Assembly: GCF_017310505.1 (NCBI RefSeq)
Contig: NZ_CP065957.1
Span: 1,240,001 to 1,304,000, forward strand
Direction of reading: 5' to 3'
DNA from: Methylacidiphilum caldifontis
Lineage (GTDB): Bacteria; Verrucomicrobiota; Verrucomicrobiia; Methylacidiphilales; Methylacidiphilaceae
Length of the DNA stretch: 64,000 nt
Shown: piece by piece, positions 8,480 to 18,181 of the stretch
How positions within the stretch are numbered: position 1 is the stretch's first letter
Layout of the letters: each line of letters starts with the position of its first letter
Position numbers and translations under genes: made by a program
The notes under the pieces: generated by a model
The model's database searches: none
What the model saw: only the letters and a program-made list of their open reading frames with translations
What the model was told of the DNA's origin: nothing

Positions 8480-9178
8480 CTATCGATAAAAATCCAGTTT
8501 GACCTTCTTTGTCTTCTTTTCTTCCTTTGGAAGGCACACTGGATAGAGACTGCAACCTCTACACTGATTCTTGTAGACAGCAAGGGGTTTGACAGCATCC
8601 CTCATAAGTTGCCTTACCCTCTCTATGGTCTCAATTGTGTATTTTCTTAACTCGTCATCAAGAACCACCTCTACTCTCCTTCCTGTCGAGGCATAGTAGA
8701 TGAATCCCTTTGGGATTCTGGTAACAGGTCTTTGTACCATTAGATTTCTTTTATCCAAAAACGAAATATGATCGACTGTCTCATCGAGCATTTCCTCAAG
8801 ACAAAGAGCTTGAGCGCAAAGCTGAAGCTTGTCGTTTTTCCAGTCTCCACGCCTTCCCCTCTTGTATTCGACGGGATAGATATCTCCCGAGTTTTCCTCA
8901 ATGAGATCGGCAAATCCTAGAAGGGCGTATTTTCTGGAATATATAAGAACCTTCCTTAGTTGAACTAGGTCACCCCTAGTGGTTTTCATTGTTTTATGGA
9001 CGTTTTCGTGGATTAATTCTCCTTCAATCGTATATTCGTTATCCAGAAACTCACCCGTTACATAGATCCAGTAACATCTTGTTGGACAATATTCATAGTG
9101 ATTAAGGGCTGAAATGCAGATATGGTCATTAACCGTTGGCCCTGTGATTTTATCGTTTGGGACTGAGTCATTAATCAT
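8480..9178 (-). CDS. cas4: CRISPR-associated exonuclease Cas4
   Basis: Cas4 is a RecB-like nuclease with a [4Fe-4S] cluster that trims prespacers and helps select the PAM. Cysteines at about residue 31 or 35 (EYCPTRC) and at about 206, 209 and 215 (CRGCSLYPVC) would bind the cluster. The nuclease core shows GFADLI and the YPVEYKRGRRG strand with its E-x-K motif, followed by the QLCAQALCLEE helix. The 232-residue length is slightly longer than most Cas4 because of an N-terminal extension of about 20 residues and a Lys-rich tail. Confidence 0.93.
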   Translation of the reverse strand: MINDSVPNDKITGPTVNDHICISALNHYEYCPTRCYWIYVTGEFLDNEYTIEGELIHENVHKTMKTTRGDLVQLRKVLIYSRKYALLGFADLIEENSGDIYPVEYKRGRRGDWKNDKLQLCAQALCLEEMLDETVDHISFLDKRNLMVQRPVTRIPKGFIYYASTGRRVEVVLDDELRKYTIETIERVRQLMRDAVKPLAVYKNQCRGCSLYPVCLPKEEKKTKKVKLDFYR

Positions 9179-9267
9179 TGTTTTTTTATTGATTCCAACG
9201 AGTTTTATATCGGATTCTTTTCATCTAAGTTTAATCTAAGAATTAAAGATTCTGGTCCCTTTAATAT

Positions 9268-10110
9268 TTAATGATTAATTATCCTTCTTGTCATACCCAT
9301 ACCATGTGTTGTTTTTTTCCCAGTGCCGGCAAAGAATGAAAAGTCAGCAAGGAGATTAATAATTTTTAAAAATTCCTTATCCCTATTTTTAATTTTAAAC
9401 CTGCAGGTTCCAACAAATCCCGGAGTTATGGTTTTTCCTTCTAAAAAGGGTAAGGTTTTTAGGTCATATTGTGATAAGATAACTGAGTCTTCAATATGAT
9501 TGATAAGGGAATCATCAATTGTTATCCCCGAATATTTATTCCATTTCACTATATAACCCTTAAAGACAAGTTCTGGAATTGGGAAAAGGGTGTTTTTATC
9601 TCCCTGTTTAAAGGAAGTTGGTGTTGCAAATTGAAGTGTCATCTCATCTAAAGGCTCAGCTGATTCGTAAAGTTTTTTGTAATTCGAGAATCCATTCCAC
9701 TGAGCCTCCTTTCCAGTTGTTACTTTGACCTCCCTAACCAGGAGCTCAACTAATCCAAGCCTAATTTCTGGATTAGGATTTTCAAGAAAGCGTAGACTAA
9801 ATACTGGGAACACTGAATCATCAAGGAGGGTTACCCGAAACCAAACCTGATCTCCATCTCTTAGTTGCTGATCTTTAGTCTTTAGATCTTTCTTGTCTAA
9901 AGACGACAGACTAAAGACCATCGACCCTTTATAGAAAAGTGGTGATACGGTAAACGCCTTTCTTCCTTCTTCGCTATGTAGTTTCCTAGATATCTCTTCA
10001 CTACCCTCAGAAAGGATATTAAAAAATGCTGCGTGAAGGTGATCTCCACGGACATCGTCGGAACCTTTAGAGGATTTAATATAACATTTGAGAGTTATTG
10101 CGTAGGGCAT
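9268..10110 (-). CDS. cas6: CRISPR-associated endoribonuclease Cas6
   Basis: Cas6 cuts the precursor transcript within each repeat to release crRNAs with the AUUGAAAC tag. The protein is 280 residues long and ends with the glycine-rich loop of the RAMP fold (FFAGTGKKTTHGMGM, residues 259-273). The N-terminal half has the first ferredoxin-like domain, with a conserved-looking RGDHLHAAFFNIL helix that may supply a catalytic histidine. It is encoded 18 bp after cas3 and before the adaptation genes. Confidence 0.88.
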   Translation of the reverse strand: MPYAITLKCYIKSSKGSDDVRGDHLHAAFFNILSEGSEEISRKLHSEEGRKAFTVSPLFYKGSMVFSLSSLDKKDLKTKDQQLRDGDQVWFRVTLLDDSVFPVFSLRFLENPNPEIRLGLVELLVREVKVTTGKEAQWNGFSNYKKLYESAEPLDEMTLQFATPTSFKQGDKNTLFPIPELVFKGYIVKWNKYSGITIDDSLINHIEDSVILSQYDLKTLPFLEGKTITPGFVGTCRFKIKNRDKEFLKIINLLADFSFFAGTGKKTTHGMGMTRRIINH

Positions 10111-10128
10111 TGCTTAATCCGATCCACT

Positions 10129-12441
10129 CTAAGCTATAAACACAGTTGAATTTAATTTTTTTAAACTCCAACCATACTTTGAAAAAAATTTATGTGCATC
10201 GATTCCCATGAAGAAAAGATAAAGTTTTGATTTGCCATTAGAGGTGACTTCTAATTCAAAAGGATAAAACTCATTATTTATGCATTTGTAGATTATGGAT
10301 GGATTAAAATTTTTAGGAAGGATGATCCCCGTAACGAATTTATCATATATTGCCATACTTATCTCTCTTGGCAATGGTACAAGATCTTCTCCTTTAAAGT
10401 CCTTTTTAAATCCTAATATCATCAGGTTATTTAAAGATATAAAATCTCCTACTAGCTCATTATCATAATCTTCAAAATTCATATATTCCGGAAGACTATA
10501 TGCTATTCTTATGATACGAGGTTGAGGGAGAATATCTTTAGCAATAACATAAAGTTCTGCTTCAGGCGGCTCTCTCCTTGTTTTTTTGAAAGCATCGTTT
10601 TTGTCATCAAATAGCTCGAAATCAAAGTTTCTAATTAGGTGAAGAAAATCAAGAAGGACATAATCTTTACTTTCACTTATTAAACTATAAGGATCGTAAA
10701 CTGAAACAGAGATATCTATTTGATTGTCTCTAAACTTAAACATAGCATCATACTTTGCAATTTTATTTCTGAGAAAAAACATGAACTCTTTCTTTATCTC
10801 GTTATCCCCATTTTCTATTAGCTGTTTAGCTATTGTAAAATTTGTACCGTATTTCTCTTGAAGAAGTGTTTGAGATTCATTATTTTTTAACTGACAAGGG
10901 GTTATCTCTAAGTCTTTTAAGACTTTTTTAATATTTTGAAATTCTTTTATTTCATTGTATAAACTCCTGAAACTCCTTTTAGATTTAGGACTATATACAT
11001 GTTTAATAGTTTCAAATGTTTCTTCGATAAAGTCTTTTAAATCATTTGGGGTTATTTCTAAAATGTTCTTTATAGGAAGCATGACTTCTAATAGGGAAAA
11101 ATAAGAAATGTATTCAGTATTTAAATCCCTCCTCATTAATCCATTAAGTTGTTCTTCAAAAGATTGCTTGAATTCGTTTCTTTTATAGTTATAGGAATTT
11201 AGTTTTTGTTGTATGAGTAGGTAAGCCTCTTCGGGAATAAAAGCATATGCATACGAGACTTCATTATGAATTGGTTTTCCAAGTACTCTTCCTATTCTTC
11301 CTAGCCGTTGCCAGAATTGATCAATATATTTTGCATCGAAATATCCAAAATCTATATTTTGTCTTTCTTTTTGTCTTCCGACGAAGTTGTAGCCTATATC
11401 CACAGTCGGAGTTGCTAAAATTAAAGGTTTAAAACTGGCTTTTTCTCGTTCCTCTCGGTTTATGGGGCCCGTAATACGAGCATATCTATCCTTGATAGAG
11501 GAAGAGTTTAAATTTTTGGCTATTATATTTATATTCCTGAGGCTACTAGATATTATCAATCCATCTTTATCTTCCCTGATATTTTGTTTTATTAAATCTA
11601 GAAAATACTCAATTTTCCGTGGAAAATCTGATAACTTTTGTAAAGGAAAAAGATTCAATACAAGCTCACTCAATACCGGTGTAGACGGCTTGCCAGGAAA
11701 TACTTTCGGTTCTATTTCTTTTATCCTAATATTGAGTTTTTTCAATTTGCATATGAACTCTCTAAACTGAAGATCGGGGGTAGCTGTGAGAATAACTATT
11801 TTTCTGTTCTGCTTTTCAAAAAAACCAAACTTGTAAGAAAGAATAATAAAATAAAGAAAGTTGGCAAATTGTTTTGCATTATAATAATGGAACTCATCAA
11901 TAATAATGTAATTAAAATCTATCATAAACTCTTGAGCAACATTGCGTTTATCTAATGAATTGAAAAGATAAAATATAGAGTAGTAAAAAATGTCAGGATT
12001 GGTAACTAGTATAAAAGGCTTTTTCTCTACTGGTTTTTCCTCTAAAATCGAAATGGGATTGGACAATAATCTATATATCTTTTCAGCAGCTCTTTGTGCA
12101 TCTATGTCTATATCCTCTAGTTTTTCTTTTGTTAACTCTACTACGATATGGGATAGATTAAACTTTTTTTTAAAATCTTCTGCATCTCTTTTGTGTTGAG
12201 AAACTAGGGCGTTAGTTGGAGCTATAATTAAAGCATTAGATGTCGGAAAATTTAAGAGTCCAAGTAAAGCTGCAAGTGTTTTCCCTGTTCCAGTCGTAGA
12301 TAGATTGAATATTAAGTCATTATCTTTGACTGAGTTAAATGTTTCTAACTGGTGATCTAGAAGATATGGCAGTTTATCATTAAAAGGATTGTCTGAGGCC
12401 AGAGGCTCAAAATGTGGAAGAAGATCGATCTCAATGCTCAT
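10129..12441 (-). CDS. cas3: Type I-D Cas3 helicase (no HD domain)
   Basis: This superfamily 2 helicase unwinds target DNA during type I interference. From the ATG at 12441 it has Walker A STTGTGKT (to residue 55), the DEAD-like box DEFH (182-185), LTATPD (218-223) and the QRLGRIGR motif VI near residue 375. No HD nuclease domain is present, as expected for type I-D, where HD is carried by Cas10d. The start at 12441 overlaps the end of csc1 by 11 bp. An upstream in-frame start at 12483 would add 14 residues encoded inside csc1 and is less likely. About 770 residues is a normal length. Confidence 0.93.
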   Translation of the reverse strand: MSIEIDLLPHFEPLASDNPFNDKLPYLLDHQLETFNSVKDNDLIFNLSTTGTGKTLAALLGLLNFPTSNALIIAPTNALVSQHKRDAEDFKKKFNLSHIVVELTKEKLEDIDIDAQRAAEKIYRLLSNPISILEEKPVEKKPFILVTNPDIFYYSIFYLFNSLDKRNVAQEFMIDFNYIIIDEFHYYNAKQFANFLYFIILSYKFGFFEKQNRKIVILTATPDLQFREFICKLKKLNIRIKEIEPKVFPGKPSTPVLSELVLNLFPLQKLSDFPRKIEYFLDLIKQNIREDKDGLIISSSLRNINIIAKNLNSSSIKDRYARITGPINREEREKASFKPLILATPTVDIGYNFVGRQKERQNIDFGYFDAKYIDQFWQRLGRIGRVLGKPIHNEVSYAYAFIPEEAYLLIQQKLNSYNYKRNEFKQSFEEQLNGLMRRDLNTEYISYFSLLEVMLPIKNILEITPNDLKDFIEETFETIKHVYSPKSKRSFRSLYNEIKEFQNIKKVLKDLEITPCQLKNNESQTLLQEKYGTNFTIAKQLIENGDNEIKKEFMFFLRNKIAKYDAMFKFRDNQIDISVSVYDPYSLISESKDYVLLDFLHLIRNFDFELFDDKNDAFKKTRREPPEAELYVIAKDILPQPRIIRIAYSLPEYMNFEDYDNELVGDFISLNNLMILGFKKDFKGEDLVPLPREISMAIYDKFVTGIILPKNFNPSIIYKCINNEFYPFELEVTSNGKSKLYLFFMGIDAHKFFSKYGWSLKKLNSTVFIA

Positions 12442-13189
12442 TTTTTTTTCTTGATGTTTTTTCCTGTACCCGAGGTATCCCAAATCTTAGTCCTGATGGT
12501 AAGAAAATTCCATCGAGATAATAGAAATTGCCTTCAATTAATGCATTAGAGATAAGGGGTACAGGAGGAATATTAAAAAGGTCATAGAGTTTCAGGTTTG
12601 ATTCAGGTGGTAAATCAAGAGGATTCAGATAAATATCAACACTTGCTTCATCCTTTTTGATAGCTATTGGATCGGTATAAACTTTTTTTATATCTACTTT
12701 AGTTTTGCTGTTGAATTTACCAAGTCGTATATAAGAAGGAATATGTATTTCTTGATTAGAGATGATGAAACAAGTAAATTTGTTTCCTCTTAATAAAAGT
12801 CTAAGCCGGCCTTGTTGGGGAAAGTTTGCAGGTCTTGCTGTTTTTTTTGTTAATTTATATTCCAAGCTTGCTGCTACAATGTTATTACTCATCATATACC
12901 AGTAGCTATCGGATAAGCCATTAAAACGCTCAAGTTCCAGTTCCACGCCATCAATTGGAGTAGCAGGAGTTATATAGATGCCCATTTCATTTATAGATCT
13001 TAAGTCCCATAGGTAGTTAGGAGTTTCGTTTTTTATAGAGTCAATGTGGTAGGGAGCATTCATAAAACCAAAAGCATACACTAGGGCATAATTACCGATA
13101 ACAGGTTCTGTAATAAAAAAATTACTGATTTCTCTGCTTGCAAAAAACACCTTTTCCATAAGGCTTAATTCAAGCTTATAGATAATCAT
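12431..13189 (-). CDS. csc1: Type I-D Cascade subunit Csc1 (Cas5d)
   Basis: Csc1 is the Cas5-like subunit that caps the 5' tag of the crRNA in the type I-D effector. The 252-residue protein has family hallmarks near its start: EKVFFASREISN followed by VIGNYALVYAFG. The glycine-containing QGRLRLLLRGNKF region belongs to the RAMP core. It lies 12 bp after csc2 and overlaps cas3 by 11 bp, so the effector genes look translationally coupled. The call rests on motif recall and on its position between Csc2 and Cas3. Confidence 0.88.
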   Translation of the reverse strand: MIIYKLELSLMEKVFFASREISNFFITEPVIGNYALVYAFGFMNAPYHIDSIKNETPNYLWDLRSINEMGIYITPATPIDGVELELERFNGLSDSYWYMMSNNIVAASLEYKLTKKTARPANFPQQGRLRLLLRGNKFTCFIISNQEIHIPSYIRLGKFNSKTKVDIKKVYTDPIAIKKDEASVDIYLNPLDLPPESNLKLYDLFNIPPVPLISNALIEGNFYYLDGIFLPSGLRFGIPRVQEKTSRKKNEH

Positions 13190-13201
13190 CGAACACCTCT
13201 A

Positions 13202-14164
13202 TTATTTTTTCATTTCAGGGTAGGAATTTGTAAGGTTAATAAGAAACTGTTTTGGCTCTTCATAGATCCTGTTAACTTCAAATACCAGATTCCTTATTTC
13301 TTCTTCTTTCATTTGTACCTTTCGCCCAATAATCGAAGGAAGAAGATGAGATATAGCTTCTCTTGTTTTTGTAATCACTATCTGTGTATTTAATGGATGA
13401 TCAAGTTCGTTCAAGTCAGCTTTAAGTAAATCATACGTTCTCTGAGTAAGCTCTAATGTGCTGAAAATTTCTGAGTTGCTAAATATGATTCCAACTATAT
13501 GGTTGTCTATTCTTCCAATTTTAGAAGAGATCGCTCCATAGCGTTTTGAATTCAATATATTTGCTAGAACATAAACAAATTCAGCTTCTGTCACATCTTT
13601 TAAAGTTTCTATATCTATAAATTGGGATTCAGGTTTTACATATTCACTTGAACCAAGACTTGCAGATGGTTCACCTGTTTTTGGATGCCTCATTGTACTA
13701 TTGTCGAAAAGAGCATTAAAGGTTTTTCTATCTACAATCTGTCCTGCAGGTAGAAGTGAAAATGCTTCTTCAGTAATCACCCTTGATTTTTGTGCACCCC
13801 CTCCACCTACAGCATAGCCATAAAGCCAGCAATCAACACATCTTTCACAAGGCTCGTTGGTATTTAACATACACTCCTTGCCATTTAGGCTTAACAGTCC
13901 ATAAGACCTTAGAAATTCCCTACCTGTTCTACGCTCTACCGCTGTCTGCTTTCTTTTTGAAATGATTATTCTCTGAATGGGTTCATTGTGATCCATTCCT
14001 GCTAAGACAAATTCTCGATTTAATGGTTCTCCACTACCCTCCGTTCTAAATATCGTTTCTCCTTGAGTTTCTCTAACTAGGACTATGCTAATGTATTTCC
14101 CTAATGGAAGGTTTGAATAACTATCTAGCAAAAAATCTTTATAGTTTTGAAGAACTTGAATCAT
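13202..14164 (-). CDS. csc2: Type I-D Cascade backbone Csc2 (Cas7)
   Basis: Csc2 subunits form the helical backbone along the crRNA. The 320-residue protein has the family's N-terminal strand (ISIVLVRETQGETIFRTEG), a zinc-binding loop with cysteines at 98, 106, 109 and 112 (CERCVDCWLYG), and the GGGGAQKSRV segment. The C-terminal part has the conserved KRYGAISSKIGRIDNHIVG stretch. Its start overlaps the end of cas10d by 26 bp, which suggests coupled translation. Confidence 0.94.
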   Translation of the reverse strand: MIQVLQNYKDFLLDSYSNLPLGKYISIVLVRETQGETIFRTEGSGEPLNREFVLAGMDHNEPIQRIIISKRKQTAVERRTGREFLRSYGLLSLNGKECMLNTNEPCERCVDCWLYGYAVGGGGAQKSRVITEEAFSLLPAGQIVDRKTFNALFDNSTMRHPKTGEPSASLGSSEYVKPESQFIDIETLKDVTEAEFVYVLANILNSKRYGAISSKIGRIDNHIVGIIFSNSEIFSTLELTQRTYDLLKADLNELDHPLNTQIVITKTREAISHLLPSIIGRKVQMKEEEIRNLVFEVNRIYEEPKQFLINLTNSYPEMKK

Positions 14165-16886
14165 TTTTTTCCTCCTTAGAAGTATTTATTTCGTTTCTTA
14201 AATAAAATAGATAAGCCGATTTTATATCTTTCTCATCAGATAAAAGTTTAGATAGCTTGTTACCATACAACTTGTCATACATTTCAAGAAATGTATTTAC
14301 GAAATTAGTTACATGATTATATTTTGTCTTTCCGACTTCCCACTCAATTATTCGACTAAGGTGATCAAATATTTTTTGGATAATAGAAGCTCTCTTTGCT
14401 TCAATATCGAAAACAGAGGATTCTTTTCTTAAATTATCAAATATTTCGTTTAAAGGATATAGTAGAGAATTTCTGACCAATGTCTCTCCTTTTATTTTCC
14501 CATCCCAACCTATTTTAGCTAATTCTTTAATGTAATCGGATAACTTTAACTTATCTTCACCCATAACATTCCTCCTTGAATCTAATCTTTCTACATCTTC
14601 TTTTATTTGTGAACAAATATTTATAGCAAGCCATTCGGGATTTTTTATTTTCGATCCTCTTAACTTTTTCTCCAACGTTCTGTCTATTTCCCAAAATATT
14701 CTAAGAGGGCTTTCTGCAAGTGATGTAATTAGTGTGTAAAAATAACTATGTTTCCAGTCATCTCTTATTTTGTTTTCTATACTCCTTACTGAATCAAAAG
14801 ATGCTATCAAATCTTTTACTTTCTCTTTAGACACCTTTTTTCCACATAAAAATGATTGAACCTGCCAATTAGTATTATCAATAAAGAGGAACTCAAATGA
14901 ATTTGCACTTAATGGTGGAATAGAAGATTCACTAACTATAACCTTTAATCCAAACTCTAATCCCAACCTTCCACCATACTCCAAAGCCCTGAGTGTCCTT
15001 TCGCTAGTGGTTTCCGCTTTTACAAAAACAGGAATAGATATTATATTTGCAATAACTTCAGAATACTTTGGAAGTGATATACCAAAATTCTTATTTCCAA
15101 AGTATACCTTTTCTTTTCTTTCAGCCAGGGACTTATCATCTAACCCCAAAAGTATATCCTCATCCCGAACCAGATCAATTAACTCTTTTTTTAGAATTTC
15201 AAGCTGAGCATAAGGCAAAAATCTTTCCGGCATAAAGTGGAGATACGTTGCTTTTTCTGAACCTGTCCTAAAAACCATCTTTTCTATGAAAAACTGCTCT
15301 TTTGTAATTTCAGACACATACCGTTTAGGCTCAATCGAAGCTCCTGCAGGAAGCCTGTTAGAAAATTGTTGAACCAAAATTCCGTTTGGGACTTGAGGAG
15401 CCATCCATTTATCTGTATTACCTTCGAAGGAACCGTAACAGTCTTGTTTATGGTTTTGAGTTACATAGGAAATTAGGAAACTTTCAAAACTCACTTTTGA
15501 TTGATCTTGGCCTAAGTCAAACACAATTGATTTTTCCATGTAGGATTTGAAAATGTTATCCTTTAACTCCCTACTAGAAGAATTCCTCTTTATTAAGATT
15601 TCATTCCATAATCGAGTTAGCTTTTCTTTAAGCTCTTCTATGTTTAAAGAAACATTGGCTCCAATTACAAAAGACCTGTCATAAAGTTTATCAAAAACTT
15701 CAAATACATTTTCTTCGATACCCAACCTGTTGCAAATTAATTTCCAAGCATCATCTATATTAAACCAACTTTTAATCTCCTTTGAGAAATGAGCATTTAT
15801 AAACAAATAAGTAGTTCTTAGAAATTCACCTTTAACCATATCGTCTCGAGTAGTAAACACACGCAAGCCGTTTTTCTTTATGTATTCATCGAAATCGATT
15901 CCATTCTTTTGTGCCTTTTCCTTTGCTTTTTCTATTTGGTCTTGAATTTTGAAATTTCTTTTATATATAAGTGTATCAACTTCCTTTAAAATTTCATCAG
16001 CAGGTAGAAGATCAATAATGCTCTCATCAATTTTAATTCCGTCTTTCGTCATGTTTATTACTTTTGATAAATCTTCGATTCGTAGTTTAGATAGTTTGCT
16101 ATCAAATTTCTGAGAGATCTCTTCAATAAGATTTTCACGGGATGGCAGATCAACACTATTTGGTAACATGTACCATGTACCTTCAGCATAAACTAAAAGA
16201 GGAATTGCTTTATAAGATTGAAAGACATCAATAATCTGATTATGAATTATGTTACTTAAGACTCCTCTATGTTCAGTTAATTTGTGACTTATCCATCTAT
16301 ATTGTATTTTTGACGCTGAGTTTATGTGATGCAGAAATTCTTCTTTTTTTCTCCTTTCATTAAATTCCTTAGACAGATCTATAATATCTACAGCTTTCAT
16401 AATATGGGAAAGCGCTTTTATTCTAATTAGACCGAGTTTAGTTTTGTCTTTAGCAGGGATTAATTGATCACCTGAAAGATGAAAGTGCCCTGAATGTGCC
16501 CTGATTAAGGAAATTATATCATTATAGTATTCCTCCCACTCTTTAAAGAACTTATCAACTGCCATTTTGAATATATTTTCCTTTACAAAATCCTGATTAT
16601 CCACAAGCTTACTAAGCGAGGCTTCAGGATCATTTGAGAGTTTATTCAAATCGTGTATTGAGAAAGTTGACATAAGGAGCATGGTCTCTATATCAGAAAG
16701 TCCAATAGCGTTTTTGAGCGTATATATCGTAAATGCCCCGTTTATTAAATGATCTGCAAGCGTAGTCCCTTCTCTTATTCCATATTGCTTATGATCTTGG
16801 AGCGATTTTAGTCCGTCTTTGACTACGTGCTCTATGTAATTATCTATAATTGTGTTTGATAGTTTTTTATCAAGTAGAGTTGCCAA
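14139..16886 (-). CDS. cas10d: Cas10d (Csc3), HD-nuclease large subunit of type I-D
   Basis: Cas10d is the large subunit and DNA nuclease of type I-D complexes. The 915-residue protein carries an N-terminal HD domain with H46 (LADHLINGAF) and H78-D79 (STFSIHDLNK), and later zinc-finger-like and palm-like regions. I do not see the GGDD motif of type III cyclases, as expected for type I-D. The start codon is TTG at 16886, chosen because a strong GGAGGT lies 7 bp upstream and no ATG serves. It is the first clear cas gene of the leftward operon and is the defining gene for the subtype. Confidence 0.93.
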   Translation of the reverse strand: MATLLDKKLSNTIIDNYIEHVVKDGLKSLQDHKQYGIREGTTLADHLINGAFTIYTLKNAIGLSDIETMLLMSTFSIHDLNKLSNDPEASLSKLVDNQDFVKENIFKMAVDKFFKEWEEYYNDIISLIRAHSGHFHLSGDQLIPAKDKTKLGLIRIKALSHIMKAVDIIDLSKEFNERRKKEEFLHHINSASKIQYRWISHKLTEHRGVLSNIIHNQIIDVFQSYKAIPLLVYAEGTWYMLPNSVDLPSRENLIEEISQKFDSKLSKLRIEDLSKVINMTKDGIKIDESIIDLLPADEILKEVDTLIYKRNFKIQDQIEKAKEKAQKNGIDFDEYIKKNGLRVFTTRDDMVKGEFLRTTYLFINAHFSKEIKSWFNIDDAWKLICNRLGIEENVFEVFDKLYDRSFVIGANVSLNIEELKEKLTRLWNEILIKRNSSSRELKDNIFKSYMEKSIVFDLGQDQSKVSFESFLISYVTQNHKQDCYGSFEGNTDKWMAPQVPNGILVQQFSNRLPAGASIEPKRYVSEITKEQFFIEKMVFRTGSEKATYLHFMPERFLPYAQLEILKKELIDLVRDEDILLGLDDKSLAERKEKVYFGNKNFGISLPKYSEVIANIISIPVFVKAETTSERTLRALEYGGRLGLEFGLKVIVSESSIPPLSANSFEFLFIDNTNWQVQSFLCGKKVSKEKVKDLIASFDSVRSIENKIRDDWKHSYFYTLITSLAESPLRIFWEIDRTLEKKLRGSKIKNPEWLAINICSQIKEDVERLDSRRNVMGEDKLKLSDYIKELAKIGWDGKIKGETLVRNSLLYPLNEIFDNLRKESSVFDIEAKRASIIQKIFDHLSRIIEWEVGKTKYNHVTNFVNTFLEMYDKLYGNKLSKLLSDEKDIKSAYLFYLRNEINTSKEEKNDSSSSKL

Positions 16887-16901
16887 TTTCTTAACCTCCT
16901 T

Positions 16902-17126
16902 TTAAAAGTCTTCCTTGGATAGGTGGGTTAAAGTTTTTTTCTCTTCTTTGAACGTTTTCAAATTTGTAAGAGTGTATTTGAATTCAGTAATTTTTCTTAA
17001 TCGCTCTTATACTTCTTTATGAATGTCCTTAGATGATTTATTCTTTTTATTTACGGGATGAGTTGTTATATGCAATGTTTCTTGGCATGATGCGCCTTCT
17101 TCATTGGCATGCTTCTTTCTGGGCAT
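16902..17126 (-). pseudogene. Small ORF interrupted by an in-frame stop, upstream of cas10d
   Basis: From the ATG at 17126 the frame reads MPRKKHANEEGASCQETLHI and stops at TAA 17009-17007 after 39 codons. The same frame then stays open (beginning ERLRKITEFKYTL) for 34 more codons to a TAA at 16904-16902, just before the ribosome-binding site of cas10d. Both halves are rich in Lys and Glu and look coding. It starts 31 bp after the WYL gene and runs the same way. It may be one small gene broken by a nonsense mutation, or two tiny genes. I do not recognise a family. Confidence 0.35.
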
Positions 17127-17157
17127 TTTATATCTTTCTTCCCCATCTAACCAACCC

Positions 17158-18141
17158 TTAGATCTGTTCATTGATCTTGTCGTTTTTATAATTTCCTAAA
17201 GATCTATGAAGTATCTTTATTACTTCCTCCCTTAACCATTCTGGCCCAAGGATCTCGGCCTCATCTCCCCACTGAAGCACCCACCACATGACCTCCCTTG
17301 GATACGATGTTGTAATTTCATATATAATATCACCATTTGAAAGCATAGTAGTTATCTTCCCTCGCAATGACCATGGAGGTTCCTGCATGTATTTTGAAAC
17401 TCTTTTTGTAAACCTTAGTTTCACTTTTGTTATTTGGCTTCCTATAAACACTCCAAAGCTATTCTTATGCCTTTCCTTAAAAGAATAGTCGCTTCTTCTT
17501 GGTACTATAAACTCAGTAAACCTTATATCCTTAATTCTGTTTATACGAAACATGCAATAATCCTTATGGGTAAAGGAATAACCCTCAACATAAAGTCCGT
17601 TCTTCTTCGGAAATATTGTGTATGGATCGAATTCGTATTCTACCAGTTCGCCTTTTTTATAGTTATCATAAATGATGATTAAACGTCTTACGTTTTCCTT
17701 TATCGCTTCAGTTAGAGTTTCTATTATCTTTGAATTACAACCAAAGCCTTCCTTAAAGACTATTTCATCAAGAGCACCCTGAAATATCCTCCTAACGTCA
17801 ATCGGGGCCTGGTTTATTATCTTCCTTATGCCACTAAGGGCATCCTGTGTGAGGCTATAGTCCTCAATCGCTGAAAGCTGCCTTACTGACATAACAAGTG
17901 CAAATATCTCATTTAGAGTCAGATCGTATATATTTATTAACAAGTCCTGATCTATAATTAGAGATTTCTTTTTGGAAGAATAGGTAAATTTAAATCCCAG
18001 TCTCTCTAGAAGCTTTTTGTCCTTGTAAAACTGCTGTTTTGAAATATCCAAGGCTTCATAAAGTTCTTTTGGCCTTCGATTGGGATTTGTTTTTATTTCA
18101 TGGCAAATTTGAATTAATCTTACCGGCCTCATTCCCGTCAT
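17158..18141 (-). CDS. WYL-domain transcriptional regulator of the CRISPR locus
   Basis: This 327-residue protein has an N-terminal helix-turn-helix (about residues 8-45, RRPKELYEALDISKQQFYKD), a central WYL sensor domain (about 150-235, with YEFDPYTIFPKKNGLYVEGY) and a C-terminal WCX extension (EVMWWVLQWGDEAEILGPEWLREEV). WYL regulators often sit beside cas operons and respond to nucleic acid or nucleotide ligands. It is co-directional with and upstream of cas10d, so it may be the first gene of the operon and control it. The start could also be the ATG three codons later. Confidence 0.9.
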   Translation of the reverse strand: MTGMRPVRLIQICHEIKTNPNRRPKELYEALDISKQQFYKDKKLLERLGFKFTYSSKKKSLIIDQDLLINIYDLTLNEIFALVMSVRQLSAIEDYSLTQDALSGIRKIINQAPIDVRRIFQGALDEIVFKEGFGCNSKIIETLTEAIKENVRRLIIIYDNYKKGELVEYEFDPYTIFPKKNGLYVEGYSFTHKDYCMFRINRIKDIRFTEFIVPRRSDYSFKERHKNSFGVFIGSQITKVKLRFTKRVSKYMQEPPWSLRGKITTMLSNGDIIYEITTSYPREVMWWVLQWGDEAEILGPEWLREEVIKILHRSLGNYKNDKINEQI

Positions 18142-18181
18142 AGATTATATTTTAATATTTGTTTAGCATTTATTAAATAAG

